Notes: generated from the letters alone by a model not told the origin. 64,000 nt of DNA from Populus alba (GCF_005239225.2 NC_133298.1:310001-374000), one strand, 5' to 3'. Counted from the stretch's first letter, positions 11,574-23,965 are shown. Made by a program: numbers and translations.

Positions 11574-13185
11574 GATTCTAAGCTCCAGATATGATCCCAA
11601 TTACCGAGCAATTTCTGGTTGACTCACCAGCATCTCTTTTCTAAGTTTGGCACATCTCTTTGTCCTTTCACTTTCAATTACTAAAACTCATCATCAATCC
11701 CTTTATTTATGTGATAAGCCTGAATTTTAAGAATGAGCAACTTCTACCATAAATTAAGTATTCTTTATAGTATCAAAAACTTGTTTTATTACTAAAAATG
11801 CTTTAGTGAATGATTATTGATACTTTCAAGTGCCAAAGATGATATATAAAACCTGATAAACACTGCACTTTTCAGAGTACTAAGTCACCACCCCCTAACC
11901 AGCTTATTACTAGCCCTAGTAACCTAAAGCGTTAAAATAGATAAACAATTTGCCAAGTTCCACAAAGCAAGCATTCATCAATTCCAACTTCCATTAATCG
12001 ATCCGAATAAACAAACTCTCATTTAAATTTATATCCTGCTTCATACTTCTTAAGAACAAGATATTAATAAACCTTTTTTTATGTACTCAATATATTGAAA
12101 ACATAGATGAGGGGGTTCTTTTTTGTAAGAAAACAATAGTATGTCAAATGTTTTTAAGGTGAACTTCTTCGGTTTAGGATTATATATTATTATTACTTTT
12201 TTTCAATATTATATACACATACAACTAAAAACACAAATGTATCTTTACCCATGTAACGAGTTTTAGGCTAATGACTTCCCAGACCAGTTGGGTCCTTAGG
12301 CATTAGTGTTGAGACACCCCTTACGAGGCTTAAACAACACGGTTTGTCAGATACTGATTCGAAGAAAGTGCAATGTTAATTCCTTAAGCTTTCTCCTTAA
12401 CCCATGTAACAAGCTTTAGGCCAATAGCTCCAAGTCAGTTGATTTAGTGTATTATGTTAAAACACCCCTTACGGGCCTAATTGCTTAGTAGCGAGACTAC
12501 GAAACCCAAACTTATCTACGTTTTATTATCACTCAATATTATCAATCAATTTGATTTTTTTTGCAAATTATATACTATCCCTTACCCTTAGTTGATACCC
12601 TTCAACAAAGAACATTAAATAAATGTAAAATCCAATGGCAACCCACAATCATATGTTAAGTGTGTGTGTGAAATGAAGTTTAATAATAACTTGTTAAATG
12701 AGTATATGAGCAGATTCAAGTGATTAAACAATGCGAGAGTTTGTAAAACCTGAATATATTCAAGAAGTATTATTATAGACCTGGTAATGAACTTACTAAA
12801 GATACGTCTCTTAGAGTCAAAAAATTTCCTCCTTTACTCTGCCACCTAATAAGGATACTTACTAAGATGCGTCTCAAGAGTTAATAAAACTGACTCCATA
12901 CTCTACCATCCTAATAACAATTTTGTCAAAATGGTTTTAATATAGCAAAAACAATTAGCAAGCTTAGTTTTTTGTTTAAACTACATACCCTCCCCCCCCC
13001 AACCGCAAAACAGACATTGTCCTCAATTTCTAAGTAGAAAGATAGATTATAGAAACATCACCCTTGAAACATCGAATAATGACAAACCTGAAACACACTT
13101 AAACAAACATAAGAAGTAACAAAACAAAAAATAATATGCTATTAATAAAACCACAAGACACAATGTTTCACAAATGAAGGCTCAA
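11574..13185 (-). mobile_element. Non-coding 3' region of the gypsy element
   Basis: No ORF of note on either strand. It holds a diverged direct repeat (CCCATGTAACGAGTTTTAGG at about 12249 and CCCATGTAACAAGCTTTAGG at about 12399, each followed by ACACCCCTTACG). A second pair contains ACTTACTAA-GATaCGTCTC (about 12792 and 12856). The rest is AT-rich and unrecognised. Confidence 0.5.
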
Positions 13186-13189
13186 ATCT

Positions 13190-13851
13190 AATCTAAGCTT
13201 TTTACGACTTTCCTTAGTTGACCAATCTAAGCGACTCATGCACGGGATCAATGACAGGGATGAAAGATTGTAGTTGGTCAATAGTGCTCATTTATATTGT
13301 TTAGCAGTAGCAGCAGATTATTATGATTTGTCGTGCCGAAGATGTTAGAAATTCCTGTTCCACAGCTTGATACAATTGGAAGACAGCAACTTATCATAAA
13401 ACCATTAACATTTTAACAAACCTATAGGTTTAGGTGGTGAATGTGCAGTTGGGCACACAAGATGAAATATAAAAGATCTCTTCCAATGTGCCCAGACCAC
13501 CTGGTAAGGCAAATGAAGGTCCATCAGCATGGTTACAACATGGTATTCAGTCGGTCAGACATTGTTGGGACTGTAGTTCCTCTCCAATTGTTTTTCCAAT
13601 GATGTCCCCCATTTGTTAAAGCTTTTGGGACAACCCCCCAAAACTTGACTGCTCCTAAAAATGCAGCCATTGAAAACACCTACCATTAACCTAAGGCTGC
13701 CCTCCCCATACACTAAATGAATCTTTCTCTTAGCTAGTACCCGACCAAGATGATTTGTTGATTTCTAAAAAAACTTCTTTTTCTTTCCCAGACTAGATCT
13801 CACCGAAAACACAAATAATTTCTTATGTGATGACTTGAGGGAACCTGCCAT
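13190..13851 (-). pseudogene. LOG-like (cytokinin riboside 5'-monophosphate phosphoribohydrolase) pseudogene
   Basis: LOG enzymes release active cytokinin bases from their nucleotides. The minus strand encodes, across several frames, an ATG start at 13851 (MAGSLKSS), then GRVLAKRKIHLVYGEGSL, then the family signature as ALPGGLGTLEEIFYIS (about 13465-13520). A C-terminal part follows with AQLHIH, IGLL and NGFYDKLLS-like pieces and ends near LDWSTKESRKKLRLDLS. The PGGxGTxEE motif and the order of pieces match the family, and the span of about 660 bp fits the usual 210-220 aa. Several frameshifts and stops break it, so it cannot make the enzyme. No intron interrupts the span, although typical plant LOG genes have several. 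A CTATAAATT box lies about 65 bp upstream of the ATG. It sits between the gypsy accessory ORF and the 3' LTR, in the element's orientation. Whether it was captured by the element or inserted separately is open. Confidence 0.7.
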
Positions 13852-14199
13852 TTCTACACACTTCTATATTTGATGAATGTATGGGTTGAGTAGAAATGAA
13901 GGGAAGGAAGAGAAGAATTTATAGATGAGAAATTGAAAATGCAATCATACCACCTATATGTAGGCCAGCTGTTGTCTCACACACTCTCTCTCTCTTTATT
14001 TATTTGTTTTGACAAAGCATGTATGTACAGGTAGTTGTGATTGTGGCTCACATCTTCCCTTGGTTTTACATCCAAGAACGACTTAAACGCCCTCTATGGG
14101 TCGAGGATAGGCTTCCCATCCAGTTTTCTTAAAAACTGGCAAACAGGGGTCTTTTTAGTCAGAATTCCCAAGACTAAGTCGATCATGTTCTTTATGGAC

Positions 14200-14677
14200 T
14201 TATGGCCATAAATCATGAATTACATGATGCACATCTCCACTAGGATGCGTCTCAAAGGTCAACAAAAGATTATCTAAAGACCCCTTACTCAGGCCATCCT
14301 TAATGAATTGTATTTTATCTTCACGGTTTACAGATACCATTCCTAAAGAACGGCATGTCGCATTACAAGTCCATCTGGCACATCTATGACAGACTTTCAG
14401 TCGTTTTGCAACAACGTTTCTTTGCAAAAAGTGCTTTTTATCTATTTCAGGCATGTGTGAAATGAAAAGAATTAGAGGACTCACCTGATAAGCGGACCTT
14501 TGCTTCAATTAGCCAGCGAATATCTTCAGGAATTCCATGATTCATTAACAACCTTAATCTTGCACACCTAGCACGGTAAACTTTTGTAATCGCATTTGGA
14601 GGCAGAGCGGGAAAATACCTTTTCAATTTTTCAAGAGTGGTGTCCATTTTCAAAAGAGAATTAGAGAAGAGATTCAA
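14200..14677 (-). pseudogene. Accessory ORF of the gypsy element, unknown function, in two frames
   Basis: Two overlapping minus-strand frames join into one plausible protein of about 150 aa. The first (from the Met at about 14647) reads MDTTLEKLKRYFPALPPN and contains RARCARLRLLMNHGIPEDIR. The second continues with a Cys cluster CHRCARWTCNATC and ends HHVIHDLWP. The join could be a frameshift. It could also be a very short GTGAGT...TAG intron of about 44 bp; the frames connect across it, but it is shorter than usual plant introns. The ORF lies just downstream of the integrase end, where some Athila/Tat elements carry extra ORFs. I do not recognise the family. The CxxC spacing could bind zinc, but that is only an inference. 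Confidence 0.45.
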
Positions 14678-14870
14678 AGAAGGTAGAAAGAGCTAAGAAT
14701 TGTACAAATATATACAGATATCAGTTATTTGGGAAACTAAAAGAACCGACTTAAGTCACGGAGTACCGTTATCCGCCATTTGACCGGGGTGAGAGACTAG
14801 CAAAACAAAAGTCACACCAAAAAGGAAAAAAAACAAAAACAAATGTGAGAAAAACAAAATAATCAACCTT

Positions 14871-15357
14871 TATCAATAAGATCATTCAAACCAATGGATT
14901 CATTTTCACTAGGAAACTCATCAAAGTAAGCTTTCAAACGATGTCCATTGACCTTCAAAACATTGTCATTATTTGGATTCTCAATATTAAGGGCCCCACA
15001 AGGATACACATGTTTCAAAATAAATGGACCGCTCCATCTTGATCTTAGTTTTTCAGGAAATAAATGGAGTCAAGAATTATAAAGCAAAACTTTTTGATCA
15101 GTATCAACTTTTGGACAATTTTCACAAGTTTTGCAGAATGCATGTGTGTCCTTGAACATGGTGGGCCAATAAAATCCATTTTGTAAGATTTTTGCAGTCA
15201 TCTTTTTTAATGAGAAATGAATCCCACATGCTTCAGAATGACAGAGTTTAATGGCACTACTTACCTCATTGTTAGGAAAGCATCTTTGAAATTTTTGATC
15301 AAGATAATATTTGAATAAGTTAGGGTCATCCCAATAAAAGTTCTTCACTTCGTTCAA
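14871..15357 (-). pseudogene. Gypsy integrase remnant: HHCC zinc domain fused to the C-terminal domain
   Basis: The frame 15357-15070 encodes LNEVKNFYWDDP-type sequence, then the integrase H2C2 zinc domain (HSEACGIHF, then FYWPTMFKDTHAFCKTCENC). It should continue into the DDE catalytic core. Instead, beyond a stop near 15070 the minus strand goes straight to LFPEKLRSRWSGPF and a C-terminal tail (HRLKAYFDEF) ending near 14871. The core is therefore deleted and the enzyme cannot act. Immediately upstream, 15358-15535 keeps RNase H-tail-like fragments (DDYSPDESLFSLSSMPWF) in broken frames. Confidence 0.85.
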
Positions 15358-15515
15358 AAACTTTCCTTTGTCTCCAGTACTCTAGTGAGCTGGCAAATCT
15401 CCTAAAGGAAGAAAATTGATATTTTTAGCAAACCAAGGCATTGAACTAAGAGAAAATAAGGATTCGTCAGGAGAGTAATCATCGATTGGTGGGATGTCAG
15501 ATGTCAAATCTGTTG

Positions 15516-16508
15516 TCACCTTGATAAAAGATCGGCATTAATATTTTTGGTGCCCTTTTCATCCGTGATTTCTTCTTGAGAATAAATCATTTGAAAATCT
15601 TCATATTCATCCAACTCAATTTTACTCAAAGTAGATTCAAGTTGATCATGAACTAATTCTTCAATATGATCTACTTCTTGTAAATCATTATCATCTCCAG
15701 GCTGCTTACAAATGTTGAAAATATTCATCTCCAATGTCATGTTTCCAAAAGATAACTTCATGAGTCCATTCCTACAATTAATCAATGCATTAGAAGTTGT
15801 AAGAAACGGACGTCCTAAAATAATAGGAAATGAATTACATGCTTCAATAGGTTGCGTATCAAAGACAATAAAATCCATAGGATAAATGAATTTATCAACT
15901 TATACTAACACATCTTCAATTATTCCTCTAGGCACTTTTACAGATGTATCGGCAAGTAAAAGAGTTACAGAAGTTGGTTTTAACTCACCTAGATTGAGAC
16001 TTTGAAAAACTGAATATGGGAGTAAATTCACACTAGCTCTAAGATCAAGTAAGGCTCTTTCAATTTTATGTTCTCCAATAAAGCAAGAAATTGTAGGACA
16101 ACCAAGGTCTTTATATTTCAAAGCATTATTGTTCTGAAGAATGACACTTACTTGTTCGGCTAAAAAGACTTTCTTTTTCACAGTCAATTTTCTCTTCATA
16201 GTGCATAGATCTTTCAAAAATTTAGCATAGGAAGGTACCTGTTTAATAGCATCCAACAAAGGTATATTGATCATTACCTGTTTGAAAGTTTCAAAGATTT
16301 CAGAGTTGTGATTGACTTTCCTTTGTTTGGTCATGGCATGAGGAAATGGAAGTGCTGGCTGGGAATCAGCCTTTTCTTTGCAATGTTTAAGTTCAACCCC
16401 TTCCTTACCCTCAGAGATAGACTCATCATCTTTCTCACAAGGTTCAAGAATGGGTTTTTTAATAACCTTACCACTACGAAGAGTGATGACTGTTTTGACT
16501 TGATCCAT
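15516..16508 (-). pseudogene. Gypsy gag C-terminus and retroviral-type protease, RT/RNase H deleted
   Basis: Two frames are separated by one in-frame stop at about 15897-15899. The upper part (16508-15900) starts MDQVKTVITLRSGK, the usual gag-protease linker of this lineage. It contains the aspartic protease region ALLDLRASVNLLPYSV, where the usual catalytic loop is D-L-G-A-S, so Gly is replaced by Arg next to the catalytic Asp. The lower part (15878-15516) continues with IILGRPFLTTSNALI. It then jumps to GTKNINADLLSR, the end of RNase H. The whole reverse transcriptase and most of RNase H are missing. The element cannot move on its own. Confidence 0.85.
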
Positions 16509-17821
16509 GTGTTGGCTTCCAGAACCACTTGCATTTGCATTGTATTGCCCTTTTGGATTTTGCTGTGGTTGAGATGGAAACTTACCTTTCTCTTAGAAAC
16601 TGAGAGCAGATGTTAATTTTGCAAGAGCATCTTTAAAATCTGTCATGCCTTGAGCAAGTTGAGTGTTGATTACCTCTTGCTTTTCAATGAATGCATGCAA
16701 TGTTTCCTCAAGATTTCTTCTAGGAGGTGGAGCTTAAGGAGGTGCATATCCATGAGAATTTTGGAAATTATGGTGTGCTTGAAACGGTGGTTGTGAAGTT
16801 TGTGCATTGTTGCTACCACTCTTCCAACTGAAATTTGGGTGATTTCTCCAACCAGGGTTATACGTTTGTGAGTATGGGTTATGATTGGGCCTTTGGAAAC
16901 TGTTTAAAGCATGGGCTTGTTCATGGAGGCATTCCCTAAAAGAAGGCAAAGTTGGACAACCATTTGTTGAGTGTTCATTGGTTTCACAGATTTTAATTGA
17001 CCACTCTTTTTCAATTCAAGTGCTTCGACTTTTCTAGCTAAAGATGCAAACTTAGCTTGAAGATCATGATCTTCCCTAAGGTTGTGCATACCTCCACTAG
17101 ATGTATGAGGTTGAGTTTTACTTGGTGCCTCATAAGTACCTATAGTGTCCTAATTTTGAGCATTTTCGGCTAGCAAGTTTAGGTACTCCATTGCTTCATT
17201 AGGGTCTTTATCTTCAAAAGTTCCATTGCACATCAATTCAACCATTTGCCTATCTCTAGGTGTTAAACCTTCATAAAAATGTGAAACCAATCTCCATGTT
17301 TCAAAACCATGATGTGGGTAAGTATTAAGCAAATCTTGATACCTATCCCAACATTGGTAAAATGTTTCTCCTGGCTTTTGAGTGAAAGTGATGATTTGTC
17401 TTTTAAAAGAGTTTGTTCTGTGAGACGGAAAAAACTTTTTTAAAAATTATTGTTGCATTTCATCCCAAGCACGAATAGATCCTGGTCTCAAATTTTATAG
17501 CCATGTTTTAGCTTTATCTTTTAATGAAAAAGGAAAAAGCTTTAATCTAATGATGTTCATGCTACAATTTGAGTCATTATAGGTATTACAGACCTCCTCA
17601 AATTCCCTTAAATGCAAGTATGGATTTTCTAGGTCTAAACCATGAAACGAAGGTAAAAGTTGAATAATGCCTGGCTTAAAACTAAAATGAGATGCATCAG
17701 GAGGGAAAACTATGCATGAGGGTGCACTTGTTCTTGTAGGATTCATGTGGTCTCTAAGTGTTCTCATACGGTTATTCTTATTATTCTCATTATGAAGCGA
17801 TTGATTATCTTCTTCGGCCAT
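16509..17821 (-). pseudogene. Gypsy gag (Tat/Athila type), broken by stops
   Basis: Gag is the capsid polyprotein of the retrotransposon. The likely start is MAEEDNQS at 17821. Landmarks in order are MNPTRTSAPSCIVFPPD, IQLLPSFHGLDLENPYLHL, RLKLFPFSLKDKAKTWL, the retrotransposon-gag core PGETFYQCWDRYQDLL and HGFETWRLVSHFYEGL (near 17290). Further on come FRECLHEQAHALNSFQ and PNHNPYSQTYNPGWRNHPNF (near 16900). Stops near 17495, 17149, 16735 and 16596 interrupt an otherwise well-conserved sequence. The ORF extended upstream of 17821 to 17965 is leader sequence. Confidence 0.88.
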
Positions 17822-18033
17822 ATTTTCTGAAAATGATGAGGATACCCTACAAAGTCGACCACTTAATGTACGTGACCAAACTCTCATGCATGTGTAAGAG
17901 GAGAATGAATGAAAAAAAGAAAAGAGAAGAAAAAGAAACAAAACAAAACAAAACAAAAGAAACAAGAGTTAGAAAAAATGAAAAGTGAAAAGAGAAAATA
18001 AAATAATTATTATAATTTATACAAGAATTTACC

Positions 18034-18051
18034 TCCCCGGCAACGGCGCCA
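18034..18051 (-). promoter_or_regulatory. Primer-binding site of the gypsy element (tRNA-Asp type)
   Basis: The minus strand reads TGGCGCCGTTGCCGGGGA, the plant Tat/Athila primer-binding sequence. It lies between gag and the 5' LTR, which fixes the element's orientation. Confidence 0.85.
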
Positions 18052-18194
18052 AAAAACTTAACACGACCAAAAGCTTAATGTTTTTTCCCAAGTGCAAGAG
18101 TGTCGAACCACAGAGAGGTTAACTGTATAAATTATAAATAACAATATAACAACAACAATAAATAACAATAATAGTAATAGTAATAACAATATTA

Positions 18195-18235
<41 letters not shown>

Positions 18236-18431
18236 CAGTACGTGTCGCTGTTATACCTGAGAATGATCTAAAAGATCGGGTCACAAGTTTTCCAGCCTAT
18301 ATACTGAATTTATGAAAAGATCAAAGAGATATATTATATAATATAAACAGATTTCTGATGCAAATGAACAAGGCAAGACCAACAATGTCAGGATCCTTGA
18401 TCAAACACAGAGCATACTTAAAATATAACAA

Positions 18432-18463
<32 letters not shown>

Positions 18464-19605
18464 GAAGTAGTAGTAGTAATACTAATACTAATAGTAAAAG
18501 AAGAGGAGGAAGAAATTAATGAGAACTTTGAGATGAAAGATTAATGTAAGGATTAAACAACGATAAAAACAAATGTCAAGGTTAGAGGATCCACTAATGG
18601 TACTTCAAACAAGTATAGTATAAACTCTTATTACTCAATTGGAAACCACACATAAAGCAGGTTCCAATCAGATTATAAATTTTTAACATGATTACATTAG
18701 TTATCTTATTCGAATAAAGCTAATACTTGTAAATGTTGGTAGACATTCATGATTATAACTTATGTTAACAACAAATTAAGTTCCTTTCATAGCTCAGGTG
18801 TCGGTTATACCATACAGTATGGGCTATGAAAGTGCCAAGTATTTGTTGTACCAAGTGTTATACAACATAAATCTAGATTAACCATTTAACAAGCAGAGTA
18901 TTAAAAGTGAACAAGATAACAAATATAAAACATGTAAGTATCCAACGTTAAGGTCCATGTTAAGTTTATATTATACTTATTTTTACACCATTAGTGTACC
19001 CTTTTCACCTTGACATAATTAACTTAGCTAAACATAATAAAAGAAAGAAACATGAATGAACAAGACAAGAACATAAATGAGAAAGAAGTTAACTAAGTAA
19101 AGAAAAGGAAATGAAGTGCATAAACTTGATATTAATGAAAGCAAAACATAAGCAATACAAAGAGAGAAAGCAAGAGCATGATCTTGATCTGGAAACCAAG
19201 ATGCCTAAATACATGGCAAATTCCTCCTTTTATAGCCCAAAATTTGAAACTATTGATTTGTTGACTAATTGATGAGTGGGTGGCCACATCTTGACTTGGT
19301 GACAATCCTTATCTTCTTGTCTGAACAAGACGTCATTTCTAACATCATAATTTGCATAGAATCCTCAGGAATGTTCTAGGAAATTTTCTCAGCTTTCCAA
19401 AAAAAAAAGATGAGGTCATTTGGACTTCTAGAACTCAAGATATGGGCTGAACACTGAACAGTGTCTGGCCTGCAGGACAGCTTCGGACTTCTTCGTTGTT
19501 CCTACAATTTGGACTTCAAAACAGCCTTTTTAAATCTTGGGTTCCTCATGAAAGTTGTAGGCTTATGTCTTACCTTTCCATCCATATAAAATGGACCTAA
19601 ATCCA
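18052..19605 (-). mobile_element. 5' LTR (and flanking leader) of the minus-strand gypsy element
   Basis: It lies beyond the primer-binding site and contains the 18940-19605 block repeated at 10879-11573. The U3 edge on the minus strand reads TGGATTTAGGTCC, giving a TG start at 19605. Next to it is GATGT, where the CACTA transposase frame resumes, the probable target site. The exact U5 end is unclear. It includes (TAA)n-like microsatellites at about 18140-18240 and 18430-18480. Confidence 0.65.
18140..18490. repeat. Two AAT-type microsatellite tracts
   Basis: AATAAT runs at about 18150-18235, and ATAATAATA followed by GTAGTAGTA at about 18430-18490, inside the gypsy 5' LTR. Confidence 0.85.
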
Positions 19606-22600
19606 GATGTTGTAATGATGCATCTTCTACACAAAGGGTTTATGGAGGATTACCAATATTGGTATGCACATGGAGAGGTATTTGTTAGTAATAGGAAAAT
19701 GGGAGAAACGATGGTTGGGTCAACTTCTAGTGCTAGCAACATGTATGAAGCGGTAAATGACAACACTAATCCTTACAAAAATATAGTTATGGATGCAATG
19801 AGAATGAATCAAGGTAATGTCAGTCAATGTCTAATCGTAGAAGAAGAACCTAATGCAAAAGCAGCTAGGTTTTTTGATTTGTTGAAAGATTTTGACGAAC
19901 CATTATGGGATGGCTGCACAAACCATAATAAATTGTTGGTCGTGGCACAGGTGTTCACCATCAAGTCAGATCCAGGGTTGAGTGAGGCCGGGTATGACAA
20001 AATTATTGTTGGGCAAGAAGCATTTTACCTGAAGGGAACAAGCTGAAAGAGAACTTCTATGCTGGGAAGTCCATGATGAAACCCCTCGATTTAGGATACC
20101 AGAAAATTGACATGTGCCCTAACTTCTGCATGTTATACTACCTTGAAAATTCTGAGATGACCAAGTGCATGACATGCAGGCATTCCCGTTACAAACCCAG
20201 AACTGGCAGGGGAAAGACTTTAGTGGCATATAAAAAACTTAGATATTTCCCGATCACACCTAGACTGTAAAGGTTATTCATGTCACCAAGGACTGCTGAG
20301 CACATGACATGGCACCAAACATATGATGCGGTTGATGGTGTGATGGTGCATCCTTCTGACAGCTAAGCGTGGAAATGCTTTAACAGTGTGCATCCTTACT
20401 TTTCAGCTGAATCAAGGAATGTCCATCTTGGGTTGTGTACAGACGGATTCAACCCATTTGGGTCATTTGCTGCTCCCTATTCTTGTTGGCCGGTCATACT
20501 CACAGTTTATAAACTTGCCACCGGGAATGTGTATGAGGTTGGAGTTCATGTTTTTATCTACTGTTATACCCGGTCCAAGCAGCCCGGGGTGGAATATAGA
20601 TGTTTGTCTTCGATCATTGATTGATGAGCTAGTGCAGTTGTGGTCCTCCGGAGCTCTGATTTATGATATATCGAGGAAACAAAATTTCCTTATGAGGGCG
20701 GCTTTGATGTGAACTATCAATGATTTTCCAGCTTATGGATTGCTTTTTGGTTAGAGCACGCATGGGAAACTCGCATGTCCATACTGCATGGAAAACAACA
20801 AGGCATTCACGTTAGCAAACGGAGGTAAAGTTTTTTTTTTTTTACTGTCACTGTCGCTTCTTGCCACTTAATCACAAGTTCAGAAAGAACAAAAAAGATT
20901 TCTTTGTTGGCAGAGTTGAAAAAGATGTTGCATCCCCGCGTCTTTCTGGTGAAGAATTGCATCATGTTGTATCAGAGTACGATGACATTGTGTTTGGCCT
21001 TCAATCAGGTAAGCAAAAGTTTCCTGGTTTTGGTTTGACCCATAATTGGGTAAAGTGAAGTATCTTTTGGGAGCTTCCTAATTGGAAGACCAATCTTCTC
21101 CGCCATAACCTTGACGTCATGCACATCGAAAAGAACGTGTTTGAGAATATTTTCAACACCTTCATCGATGTGAAGGGGAAGACAAAGGACAACATCAAGG
21201 CTAGATTGGATATAGATTTATACTGTAACCGTAAAAATATGGAGTTGGTTTATGAGGAGTCACGGGTTGCAAAACCAAGGGCAAGCTTCGTGTTAGATAA
21301 AAACGCACAATTGCTAGTCTACAAATGGCTTAAGAGTCTGCGTTTTCCGGATGGACATGCATTGAACATATCAAGGCTTGTTAACATAGAGGACTGCAGA
21401 TTGTATGGAATGAAGAGTCATGATTGCCACGTGTTTATGCAAACACTCATCCCATTAGCTTTTCGTGATTTTTTGCCAAAGGGAATATGGGATGCACTGA
21501 CGGAGATCAGTCATTTCTTCAGAGATATATGCTCCAGCAAGTTGAATGTTGAGCACATTGAGAGGCTTCAAATGAATATCATCGAGACACTATGCAAACT
21601 TAAGATGATATTCCCTCCTTCATTTTTTGACTCAATGGAGCATCTCCTTATACATCTACCATTCGAGGCAAAAGCTGGAGGACCGGTCCAGTATAGATGG
21701 ATGTACCCATTCGAATGGTTAGATATTACAGTTGCAATGGAATTCATATTTAAAAGTATTTTATATGTTTTTCTTAATTGGAAATACTTGAATTGTAATT
21801 CAATGCAGGTACTTGTTTAATCTCAAGAAAAAGGTTAAGAACAAGGCGCATGTTGAGGCTTCGATATCTGAGGCCTATATTGTTGAAGAGATCTCAACAT
21901 TTATCTCGTACTATTTCGAACCTCATTTGAGAACAAGAATCAATCGCATTCCACGACATGATGATGGCGGTGAAGTGCCTTCCAATGAGAACTTGTCAAT
22001 ATTCTCCAATACTGTACGACCCACACATAAAAATGCCGTAAGAGAAAGATATTTGTCAGAAATAGAATTCAAACAAGCACACAACTATATTCTATTTAAC
22101 TGTGATGAGTTGAGACCATTTATTCAGTAAGTTTATATATGTGTAATACTAATTAAACTTTGTCAGTAATATACTACTAATTATATATTGTGATATCATA
22201 CACTCATTATCACTTGCAGGCAACATCAACAATATTTGCTCTCCAATAACTCACAGCTGACCGAATCCCAGATCTTTCAATTACAAGATGAACAATTTGC
22301 CACATGGTTCAGAACACATGTAAGCACTATCATAAACCCATTCTAACTTGCAAAATTACTATACATATGCATGTCATTACGAGATTCTCGTTCATTTATC
22401 GTTTATTGATGTACATTACATATATACAAGGTTTATCAAATGGGAAGGAGTGCGTCTAAGTCATTGTCTTCATTAAGCCTCGGACCTGAAAGAAAAGTTA
22501 AGTGCTACAATGGGTATTTTGTCGATGGATATGTTTTCCATACTAAGAATACGGGCAAGGAAGAAAGACATACAACTGCGGTGTTTATGTTAAAGGATCC

Positions 22601-23203
22601 ACAAGTAGTGAGTTAGAAGTTGACTACTATGGTAGATTAGAAGAGGTCGTCGAACTACAATATCATAGCGAGCAGAATAAAGTGTTTTTATTCAAATGCT
22701 ATTGGTATGACATGACGGACAGAGGAATCAGAGTTGATCCGCACCATGGTCTGGTCGAAATCAACTCAAAAGCTAGACTCCGCAACATAAACGATGTCTT
22801 TGTTTTCGTAAAGCAATGTCAACAAGTTTATTACACATACACCCCTTTATTTAGAAAGGATCGATCGAGAGTTGATTGGTTGTCCATTTTAAAAATGAAA
22901 CCACGGGGTCGTGTCGAGGTTGTTCAGGATGAGAACGAAGACACAAGTGTGCGGGATGAAGTCTTTCAAGTTAGTGAGTTGGTTGAACCATATCGAGTTG
23001 CTCCTTCGATTGAATTGGAAGAAAACTCAAATTTTCATGTTTCCGATGATAGTCTTGTTGATGTTGATGTAGAGGAGTTGAACGTTGTATTGAGCTCTAG
23101 CGGACAAGCAAATGTCGATGAAGAAGATGATATACATATTGAAGATTGCGATGAAGGTGATGACTATTCAATTGATGACGAAGAAGAAGAAAATTCTGAC
23201 TAA
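19606..23203 (+). pseudogene. CACTA TNP2-type transposase gene, 5'-truncated and frameshifted
   Basis: This is the main CACTA transposase, which excises and inserts the element. Similarity starts at the gypsy junction with DVVMMHLLHKGFMEDY. TNP2 landmarks follow in several frames: FYAGKSMMKPLDLGYQKID, CPNFCMLYY, HMTWH, DGFNPFG, HGKLACPYCM, WELPNWK and HNLDVMHIEKNVFENI (near 21110). Next are the DUF4218-like part (FPPSFFDSMEHLLIHLPFEA, 21615-21668) and, after introns at about 21735-21810, 22130-22220 and 22320-22430, the DUF4216-like part (VFLFKCYWYDM, 22683-22715). It ends with an acidic tail at 23203. Frameshifts or stops occur near 20045, 20270, 20365, 20620, 20710, 20840 (a T run) and 21056. 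The last exon alone (22682-23203) is open. Confidence 0.85.
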
Positions 23204-23399
23204 CTATCAAAACAAAGCCCTGTGTAAAGCCCTTTTCTTCATGTAATTTACATTATGGATGATATATTTTGTAACACGAAATATATATTTATTGTTTAAG
23301 CATTGTTGCTATTGTTTTGTGCGATGGACAGTTTATCATTGAAGTTTTTGCATGAAGGTAAATAGAAAATACAAACACAACATCTCTTGTACATTGAAC
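23204..23399 (+). other. 3' flank of the TNP2 gene
   Basis: AT-rich stretch after the stop. No further feature seen. Confidence 0.4.
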
Positions 23400-23965
23400 A
23401 TTCACCGACGTCCATATCAACGGACTACTGTTCGTTGTCATCTCACAGAGAGTTCGAAAATAATTAAAAAAAATGCCACAATCACCGACAACAATACCGA
23501 CGGACCAACGTTCGTCGGCATCTCACAGAGAGTTTGAAAATAATTACAGCAAAATGCCACATTCACCGACGTCAATACCGACGGACCACCGTCCGTCGAT
23601 ATTTCACAGAGAGTTCGAAAATAATTACAACAAAATACCACAATCACCGACGTCAATACCGACGGCTTTATCGACGCCGATACCGACGGAATACTTCTAT
23701 CGGTAATTTGTCGGTGGGCAAATTTTACCGACAAAAATACCGACGGAATGTGCGAATTCCAAAAGGTGTGAATTGAATGCACCTCTAACCATGTTAACTT
23801 ACCGACGGAATCATCGACAGAACGTGAAAAATATGGAGGGTAATTAAAAATTTCGGTGCGAAATTCAAAAATTACCGATGGAGTTTTAGCACGTTACCGA
23901 TGGATTTAATTTAAATAATTATAATTTTTTATTTCCGTCGGTGAATCCGTCGGTAAAACTGCCCT
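23400..23965. repeat. CACTA subterminal-type repeats between the two transposase genes
   Basis: Four or more tandem blocks of about 90 bp built on CACCGACG-TCAATACCGACGGA, followed by CACAGAGAGTTCGAAAATAATTA. Then come scattered ACCGACGGA / TCCGTCGGT motifs up to 23957. The same motif lies at the left end (7500-7945). Here the repeats precede a second leader and gene. They are therefore either an inter-genic array of one large element or the 5' end of a second CACTA copy that has lost its terminus. Confidence 0.8.

Noticed and set aside
22682..23203. 173-codon ORF as an independent acidic protein gene
   Set aside because: It is the last exon of the TNP2 transposase gene (DUF4216-like part plus acidic tail), not a separate gene.
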